Shown piece by piece: positions 41,435 to 47,446 of a stretch of DNA of 47,446 nucleotides; the first letter of the stretch is position 1; each line of letters opens with the position of its first letter. Below the pieces are notes generated by a model. It made no database searches, had not been told where the DNA came from, and was given only the letters and a program-made list of their open reading frames with translations. The position numbers were made by a program, and so were the translations under genes. The stretch is from Methylophilaceae bacterium (GTDB lineage: Bacteria > Pseudomonadota > Gammaproteobacteria > Burkholderiales > Methylophilaceae), in contig CANFZA010000008.1 in assembly GCA_947451235.1 (NCBI GenBank), positions 1 through 47,446 on the forward strand. The letters run 5' to 3'.

Positions 41435-41613
41435 CAGCAAGATTAAAATATAGTCGATATCGTACAAAAAGTTGAATCAAGCAACTATAAATATTTGCCT
41501 GTGCTTTTAAACCTAAATACCTGCGTATGGTCAATTGTTTCGCTTACCTTAATCGGTAAATTATGGAATAATTAGCAGTTAAATTAAGCTCTTCTAAATC
41601 AAAGGTAAAACCC

Positions 41614-42642
41614 ATGGATGACAATAAAAGCAAAGCACTTGCCGCAGCATTAGCGCAGATTGAGAAACAGTTTGGCAAGGGCTCTATCATGCGTATGGGT
41701 GATAGTAATATTGGCGATGACATTCAAGCAGTTTCAACCGGCTCATTAGGTTTAGATATCGCGCTAGGCATAGGCGGATTACCGCGCGGCCGTGTAGTTG
41801 AAATTTACGGCCCTGAATCATCAGGCAAAACAACTTTAACGCTTTCTGTAATCGCACAAATGCAAAAAACTGGTGGCGTTGCAGCATTTATCGATGCAGA
41901 ACACGCTTTAGATCCACAATACGCGGCAAAATTAGGTGTAAATGTGCCTGATTTATTGATTTCACAGCCAGATACTGGTGAACAAGCCTTAGAAATCGTC
42001 GATATGTTAGTCCGCTCAGGTTCTGTGGATATTGTAGTGGTTGACTCTGTGGCCGCATTAACGCCACGCGCTGAAATTGAAGGTGAAATGGGCGATAGCC
42101 ACATGGGCTTACAAGCACGTTTAATGAGCCAAGCTTTACGTAAACTAACGGGCAACATCAAACGTACCAACACCTTGGTGATTTTTATTAACCAAATCCG
42201 TATGAAAATCGGCGTGATGTTCGGTAGCCCAGAAACAACAACCGGCGGTAATGCACTTAAATTTTACGCTTCAGTCCGTTTAGATATTCGCCGCACTGGC
42301 GCAATCAAAAAAGGTGACGAAGTCATTGGTTCTGAAACACGCGTAAAAGTCATTAAAAATAAAGTAGCGCCACCGTTCAAACAAGCTGAATTTGATATTT
42401 TATATGGCGAAGGCATTTCACGCGAAGGCGAGATTATTGAGCTTGGCGTTAACGCAAAATTTGTAGAAAAAGCCGGTTCTTGGTATAGCTACAATGGCGA
42501 AAAAATTGGCCAAGGTAAAGATAACTCACGTGATTTCCTTAAAGCGAATCCGGCAATTGCCAATGAAATTGACGCTAAAATTCGTGCCAATATGAAAGCC
42601 TTAACTGAGGCAACTCCGGCAGTTCGCTCTGAAGACGATTAA
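41614..42642 (+). CDS. recA: recombinase RecA
   Basis: ATP-dependent strand-exchange protein of homologous recombination. The 342 residues match the family. Walker [13 protein letters not shown] is near residue 70; [17 protein letters not shown], the L1/L2 DNA loops ([22 protein letters not shown] and [25 protein letters not shown]) and the C-terminal acidic end are present. AAAGG lies 8 nt before the ATG. In the 179-bp upstream region I see no CTG-N10-CAG LexA box. recX follows 12 bp later. Confidence 0.99.
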   Translation: MDDNKSKALAAALAQIEKQFGKGSIMRMGDSNIGDDIQAVSTGSLGLDIALGIGGLPRGRVVEIYGPESSGKTTLTLSVIAQMQKTGGVAAFIDAEHALDPQYAAKLGVNVPDLLISQPDTGEQALEIVDMLVRSGSVDIVVVDSVAALTPRAEIEGEMGDSHMGLQARLMSQALRKLTGNIKRTNTLVIFINQIRMKIGVMFGSPETTTGGNALKFYASVRLDIRRTGAIKKGDEVIGSETRVKVIKNKVAPPFKQAEFDILYGEGISREGEIIELGVNAKFVEKAGSWYSYNGEKIGQGKDNSRDFLKANPAIANEIDAKIRANMKALTEATPAVRSEDD

Positions 42643-42654
42643 TTTTTAGTCAAA

Positions 42655-43209
42655 TTGTCAGCGAGACCATTTATCGACTTTCAGCCAAAAAGTTTACGGC
42701 AACGTGCGCTAGATTATTTGGGCAAGCGCGAGTATTCATATAGGGAACTCGCGCAAAAACTGAGCAAATATGTCAAAAAAGCTGATGTAGATTCTGGTGA
42801 TGAATTTCAAGAAAAGTTTGCTGATCAAACCGAAGATAAATCTGGTGATGAATCTAGCGAAAAATCTGATGAAATTACTGAGATTTTAGATGATTTTAAA
42901 GCGCGTGGTTGGTTGTCTGATAAGCGCTTTACCGAAATGTTGGTGCATGCCCGCAAGACTAAATTTGGCAGTGCCAGAGTTGCGAATGAATTACGTGAAA
43001 AAGGTGTGGCAGATGAATTAATTGCCAGCGCAATCGCCGAAGTAAAGCTAAGTGAATTAGATAATGCGCGTAATGTGTGGCAAAAAAAGTATAAAGCCAG
43101 CGCTGAAACGCGCGAAGAATGGGCAAAGCAAGCACGATTTTTACAAAGCCGAGGTTTTGGTTTTGATGTTATTAAAAAAGTATTGAATCACACTGAAGCA
43201 GAAGATTAA
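42655..43209 (+). CDS. recX: regulatory protein RecX with acidic internal insertion
   Basis: Binds RecA filaments and limits their growth. The 184 residues are on the long side (E. coli 166). Features: SLRQRALDYLGKREYSYRELAQKL, ILDDFKARGWLSDKRFTEMLVHARKTKFGSARVANELREKGV and a C-terminal FLQSRGFGFDVIKKVL. Residues ~43-73 are an acidic Asp/Glu/Ser/Lys insertion made by an imperfect duplication (TCTGGTGATGAAT occurs twice, 48 bp apart). The only start available near recA is TTG at 42655, without a strong ribosome binding site, so translation is probably coupled to recA. Confidence 0.92.
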   Translation: MSARPFIDFQPKSLRQRALDYLGKREYSYRELAQKLSKYVKKADVDSGDEFQEKFADQTEDKSGDESSEKSDEITEILDDFKARGWLSDKRFTEMLVHARKTKFGSARVANELREKGVADELIASAIAEVKLSELDNARNVWQKKYKASAETREEWAKQARFLQSRGFGFDVIKKVLNHTEAED

Positions 43210-43290
43210 GCAGATAATTAATTAGAATAGCAGTCTCAGAAACCCCAGAAATGAAAGTCGTCGCAAAAAAAACATACATTGAATAAACCT

Positions 43291-45945
43291 ATGACCATTA
43301 AATTAAGCAACAACCCTAGCAGTAATGAAATCCGTCAGGCATTTCTAGATTTTTTCGCCTCTAAAGGCCACCAAATTGTAGCGTCTAGCTCCTTGGTGCC
43401 GCATGGCGACCCTACTTTGTTGTTCACTAATGCAGGGATGAATCAGTTTAAAGATGTGTTTTTAGGCTTTGATAAACGCCCTTACACCCGCGCCACCACT
43501 AGCCAAAAATGCGTGCGCGCAGGCGGCAAGCATAATGACCTTGAAAACGTAGGCTACACCGCACGTCATCACACATTTTTTGAAATGTTGGGCAACTTCA
43601 GTTTTGGCGATTACTTCAAGCAAGATGCCATTGCTTACGCTTGGGAATTACTCACCGAAGTTTTCAAATTACCAAAAGAAAAATTAACCGTCACCGTGTA
43701 TGCCGACGATGACGAAGCTTACGATATTTGGCACAACACCATAGGCGTGCCTGCTGAACGCATTATTCGCATCGGCGATAATAAAGGCGCGCGTTACGCC
43801 TCAGATAACTTTTGGATGATGGGTGACACTGGTCCGTGTGGACCTTGTACCGAAATTTTCTACGATCACGGCGACCATCATTTTGGCGGGCCTCCGGGTA
43901 GCCCAGATGAAGATGGCGACCGCTTCATTGAAATTTGGAATAACGTATTCATGCAATTCAACCGCGATGAAGCGGGCGTGATGCATCCATTACCAAAACC
44001 TAGCGTTGATACCGGCATGGGTTTAGAGCGCCTAGCCGCAGTATTGCAACACGTACATGCCAACTATGAAATCGATTTATTTCAAGGTTTAATTAACGCA
44101 GCCGCACGTGAAACCAAAACGACAGATTTAAGTAGCCCAAGTTTAAAAGTCTTGGCAGACCATATTCGCGCTTGCTCATTTTTAATCGCCGACGGCGTGA
44201 TACCGGGTAATGAAGGCCGTGGTTATGTGCTACGTCGCATCATCCGTCGCGCCATTCGTCATGGCTATAAATTAGGCAGTCGCAGCGCATTTTTCCACAA
44301 AATGGTGGCAGATTTAGTGCTGGAAATGGGCAATGCCTACCCAGAACTTAAAGCAGAACAAGCGCGCATCACCAGTATTCTTAAAAATGAAGAAGACCGC
44401 TTTTTTGAAACCATTGAAAATGGCATGGAGATTTTGGAAACAGAACTCGCGGCTATGGAAAAGGCTGGCAACCGCACATTTAATGGCGACCTTGCTTTCA
44501 AGCTGCACGATACCTTTGGCTTTCCACTCGATTTAACGGCAGACGTTTGTCGTGAGCGTGATGTAACGGTAGATAGCGCCGCATTTGATACCGCAATGAC
44601 GCGCCAAAAGGAACAAGCGCGCTCAGCTGGCAAGTTCAAAATGGCGGCTAATCTTGAGTACAGCGGTGAAAATACAAACTTCAAAGGTTATGAAACCTTA
44701 GAAGCACCCGCCAAAATATTAGCCTTATATAAAGATAGTGTTTCTGTGAACACGCTTACTGAAGGCGAACAAGGCATAGTTGTGCTAGACAACACACCTT
44801 TTTACGCAGAATCTGGCGGTCAAGTGGGTGACGTTGGAGAGCTACGTAGCACCGATGGTATTTTTGCCGTGGAAGATACACAAAAAATTCAAGCGGCAGT
44901 GTTTGGCCATCACGGCGTTCTTAAAACTGGCTCTTTAAAAGTAGGCGATCAGCTTAACGCAAAAGTAAATACGCAAGCCCGCGCCAGCAGCATGCGTAAC
45001 CATTCAGCCACGCATTTGATGCACAGCGCTTTGCGCGCAGTATTAGGCGACCATGTGCAACAAAAAGGCTCGCTGGTTGATACTGAAAAAACGCGTTTTG
45101 ACTTCGTGCATAACGCGCCTGTCACTGAGGCTGAAATTGCCAAGGTTGAAGAAATTGTGAACGCTGAAATTTTAACGAATACCGCTACTCAAGCACGTGT
45201 GATGGATATTGAATCTGCCAAAAAAACTGGCGCCATGATGCTGTTTGGTGAAAAATATGGCGATGAAGTACGCGTGCTAGACATTGGCAGCACCAGCGAA
45301 TTATGTGGTGGTACGCATGTAAGCCGCACCGGTGATATTGGTTTATTTAAAATCACCAGTGAATCTGGCGTTGCCGCTGGCGTGCGTAGAATTGAAGCCA
45401 CCACTGGTCATGGCGCATTAAAAATTATTAACGCACAACAGCAATTAATTGACCAGTTAGCCAATGCGCTTAAAGCGCCTACTGGCGAATTAGCCAATAA
45501 AGTGGCGCAATTAGCCGACCATGCAAAATCGCTAGAAAAAGAATTAGCGCGTTTAAAATCAAAATTAGCGAGTAGCCAAGGCGATGACTTAAGCAAGCAA
45601 GCCATTGAAATTGCTGGCGTTAAAGTATTAGCCGTTGTGCTAGAGAGCGCTAATGCAGAAACATTACGCGAAACCATGGATAAACTTAAAGACAAACTAA
45701 AATCAGCGGTAATAGTCTTAGCCAGCGTCAATGATGGAAAAGTGAGCTTGGCCGCTGGTGTTACGCCTGATTTAACTAGTAGAATTAAGGCTGGCGATTT
45801 AGTTAATTTTGTTGCACAACAAGTGGGCGGCAAAGGCGGCGGTAAACCAGATATGGCAATGGCAGGCGGCACAGATGCTAGCCAATTACCTAAAGCTTTA
45901 GCCAGCGTTAATGATTGGGTGACGAGTAAATTAGTCAGCCAATAA
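43291..45945 (+). CDS. alaS: alanine--tRNA ligase
   Basis: Charges tRNA-Ala and edits mischarged Ser/Gly. From the ATG at 43291 it has 884 residues (E. coli 876); a TTG four codons earlier is the longest frame. Class II motif [74 protein letters not shown], the editing site [12 protein letters not shown] and CGGTHV, and a C-terminal coiled coil plus the Gly-rich [15 protein letters not shown]. It follows recX by 81 bp. Confidence 0.98.
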   Translation: MTIKLSNNPSSNEIRQAFLDFFASKGHQIVASSSLVPHGDPTLLFTNAGMNQFKDVFLGFDKRPYTRATTSQKCVRAGGKHNDLENVGYTARHHTFFEMLGNFSFGDYFKQDAIAYAWELLTEVFKLPKEKLTVTVYADDDEAYDIWHNTIGVPAERIIRIGDNKGARYASDNFWMMGDTGPCGPCTEIFYDHGDHHFGGPPGSPDEDGDRFIEIWNNVFMQFNRDEAGVMHPLPKPSVDTGMGLERLAAVLQHVHANYEIDLFQGLINAAARETKTTDLSSPSLKVLADHIRACSFLIADGVIPGNEGRGYVLRRIIRRAIRHGYKLGSRSAFFHKMVADLVLEMGNAYPELKAEQARITSILKNEEDRFFETIENGMEILETELAAMEKAGNRTFNGDLAFKLHDTFGFPLDLTADVCRERDVTVDSAAFDTAMTRQKEQARSAGKFKMAANLEYSGENTNFKGYETLEAPAKILALYKDSVSVNTLTEGEQGIVVLDNTPFYAESGGQVGDVGELRSTDGIFAVEDTQKIQAAVFGHHGVLKTGSLKVGDQLNAKVNTQARASSMRNHSATHLMHSALRAVLGDHVQQKGSLVDTEKTRFDFVHNAPVTEAEIAKVEEIVNAEILTNTATQARVMDIESAKKTGAMMLFGEKYGDEVRVLDIGSTSELCGGTHVSRTGDIGLFKITSESGVAAGVRRIEATTGHGALKIINAQQQLIDQLANALKAPTGELANKVAQLADHAKSLEKELARLKSKLASSQGDDLSKQAIEIAGVKVLAVVLESANAETLRETMDKLKDKLKSAVIVLASVNDGKVSLAAGVTPDLTSRIKAGDLVNFVAQQVGGKGGGKPDMAMAGGTDASQLPKALASVNDWVTSKLVSQ

Positions 45946-46011
45946 TTTGCAATCAAGAAATTACCATGAGTAAAACATTTTAAATTACCGAACATTAAAA
46001 AGAGTCAAAAA

Positions 46012-47238
46012 ATGGCATTAATCGTACAAAAATACGGCGGCACATCAGTCGCAAATCCTGAGCGAATTCGTAGCTTAGCGCGTCGCGTTGCTCGTTATAA
46101 AGCAATGGGTCACCAAATTGTGGTAGTGGTTTCAGCCATGTCTGGCGAAACTAATCGGCTTATTTCATTAGCAAAAGAACTAATGGCCGAACCAGATCCG
46201 CGCGAATTAGACATGATTATTTCGACTGGCGAGCAAGTTACCATAGGCTTAACCGCCTTAGCGCTGATTGAATTGGGCATAAAAGCCAAAAGTTACACAG
46301 GCGCACAAGTTAAAATATTAACTGACAATGCCTTCACCAAAGCTCGTATCAGCAATATCGATCAACACAATTTAAAAGCCGACTTAGACGCCGGCTATGT
46401 GTGCGTTGTGGCTGGCTTTCAAGGCGTTGATGAAAATGGCAACATCACCACGCTAGGCCGTGGCGGTTCAGATACAACAGGCGTAGCACTCGCTGCCGCA
46501 CTTAATGCGGATGAATGCCAAATTTACACAGATGTTGATGGCGTATACACCACAGACCCGCGCATGGTGCCAGAAGCGCGCCGCTTAAAATCTATCACTT
46601 TTGAAGAAATGCTAGAGCTTGCCAGCCAGGGCTCAAAAGTACTGCAAATTCGCTCGGTTGAATTTGCAGGAAAATACAAAGTTAAATTACGTGTGCTTTC
46701 TAGCTTCGAAGAAGAAGGCGACGGCACACTCATTACATTTGAGGAAGAAGACAACATGGAACAACCCGTTATATCAGGCATCGCCTTCAACCGCGACGAA
46801 GCAAAAATCACTGTGCTGGGCGTTCCCGACAAACCAGGTATCGCTTATCAAATATTAGGCCCAATTGCTGAAGCCAATGTTGACGTGGATATGATTATTC
46901 AAAACACAGGCGCAGATGGCACCACTGACTTCACCTTCACTGTTCATAAAAATGAAATGAACAAAGCACTTTCTATCCTTAGAGATAAAGTGCAAGGCCA
47001 TATCGGCGCCCGCGAAATTAGCGGCGATGACAAAATCGCTAAAGTTTCTATCGTCGGCGTAGGCATGCGCTCACACGTAGGCATCGCCAGCCAAATGTTC
47101 CGCACACTCGCTGAAGAAGGCATCAACATTCAAATGATTTCAACCTCAGAAATCAAAATTGCCGTTGTTGTAGATGAGAAATACTTAGAGTTAGCCGTGC
47201 GCGTATTACACAAAGCGTTTGAACTAGAAGAAGCCTAG
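46012..47238 (+). CDS. lysC: aspartate kinase
   Basis: First enzyme of the aspartate family (lysine, threonine, methionine, diaminopimelate). The 408 residues match the monofunctional class typical of betaproteobacteria and pseudomonads. Features: VQKYGGTSVA at the start, VVVVSAMSGETNRLI, TLGRGGSDTTGVALAAAL, YTDVDGVYTTDPR and two C-terminal ACT repeats (VLGVPDKPGIAYQILGPIAEANVDVDMIIQN and VSIVGVGMRSHVGIASQMFRTLAEEGINIQMISTSEIKI) that bind feedback amino acids. Its internal alternative start for a beta subunit (as in Bacillus) is not obvious. tRNA-Ser follows. Confidence 0.98.
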   Translation: MALIVQKYGGTSVANPERIRSLARRVARYKAMGHQIVVVVSAMSGETNRLISLAKELMAEPDPRELDMIISTGEQVTIGLTALALIELGIKAKSYTGAQVKILTDNAFTKARISNIDQHNLKADLDAGYVCVVAGFQGVDENGNITTLGRGGSDTTGVALAAALNADECQIYTDVDGVYTTDPRMVPEARRLKSITFEEMLELASQGSKVLQIRSVEFAGKYKVKLRVLSSFEEEGDGTLITFEEEDNMEQPVISGIAFNRDEAKITVLGVPDKPGIAYQILGPIAEANVDVDMIIQNTGADGTTDFTFTVHKNEMNKALSILRDKVQGHIGAREISGDDKIAKVSIVGVGMRSHVGIASQMFRTLAEEGINIQMISTSEIKIAVVVDEKYLELAVRVLHKAFELEEA

Positions 47239-47352
47239 TATTGTTGATAAATATTTAAGTCAGATTCGAATATCTCATTGATTTTTGTCTCAGACTAACG
47301 TATTATCGCGCCCTTATTAGTGAAGACTAATTAAAGCGAAGTTGAAATAAAC

Positions 47353-47446
47353 GGAGAGCTGGCCGAGTGGTCGAAGGCACTTCCCTGCTAAGGAAGCATA
47401 CGGGCTTAACCCTGTATCTAGGGTTCGAATCCCTAGCTCTCCGCCA
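47353..47446 (+). tRNA. tRNA-Ser (anticodon GCU)
   Basis: 94 nt including encoded CCA. The acceptor arm GGAGAGC pairs with GCTCTCC, the anticodon loop reads CTGCTAA with anticodon GCT, the long variable arm (CATACGGGC..CCTGTAT) marks it as tRNA-Ser, and the T arm is GGGTTCGAATCCC. It ends exactly at the window edge. Confidence 0.97.

Overview
The window looks like a stretch of betaproteobacterial chromosome, most likely from a methylotroph of the family Methylophilaceae (Methylotenera / Methylophilus type). This placement is an inference from gene order (lolB-ispE-tRNA-Gln-prs-rplY; ubiE-ubiJ-ubiB; recA-recX-alaS-lysC), from a betaproteobacterial style of proteins and from the moderately A+T-rich sequence. 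No methanol-oxidation gene is present to prove it. Most of the window is housekeeping DNA. No phage, complete insertion sequence or CRISPR array was seen.

Layout. 1-8.0 kb (minus strand): rplY (cut by the window edge), prs, tRNA-Gln, ispE, a secreted alpha-carbonic anhydrase fused to an adhesin-E-like domain, an LRR-protein kinase, lolB and a TPR lipoprotein. The carbonic anhydrase and the LRR kinase sit inside the normally tight lolB-ispE pair. 8.2-12.5 kb (plus): a GldA/GldF/GldG-type ABC transporter with a DUF4340 protein. 12.6-16.8 kb: mutM, then on the minus strand a DUF971 gene, ubiE, ubiJ and ubiB (ubiquinone synthesis). 17-20 kb: a dynamin-like GTPase and rpoH. The heat-shock sigma gene has a CIRCE operator and a set of 20-bp repeats upstream.

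20.2-28.3 kb is the accessory part. It holds a FitAB-type toxin-antitoxin pair between two copies of a ~160-bp direct repeat, a 1111-residue outer-membrane adhesin with tandem Ig-like repeats, two perfect FNR/ANR boxes (one placed ideally for a tiny 31-residue membrane protein), a candidate ~130-nt small RNA or leader ending in a strong terminator, a protein with a J-domain-like tail, and a multi-pass membrane protein of unknown function.

28.6-47.4 kb returns to housekeeping genes: recQ, fbp, mlaA, a DUF4382 lipoprotein, pmbA, darP (yjgA), a CPA1 cation/proton antiporter, a PDZ protein, mog, thiL, pgpA, pncC, recA, recX, alaS, lysC and tRNA-Ser(GCU). Working themes are envelope lipid and lipoprotein handling (lolB, mlaA, pgpA, ABC system), quinone and isoprenoid supply (ispE, ubiE/J/B), DNA repair (mutM, recQ, recA, recX) and stress control (rpoH/CIRCE, toxin-antitoxin). 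A recurring oddity is the number of short (14-29 bp) tandem duplications in the intergenic gaps.
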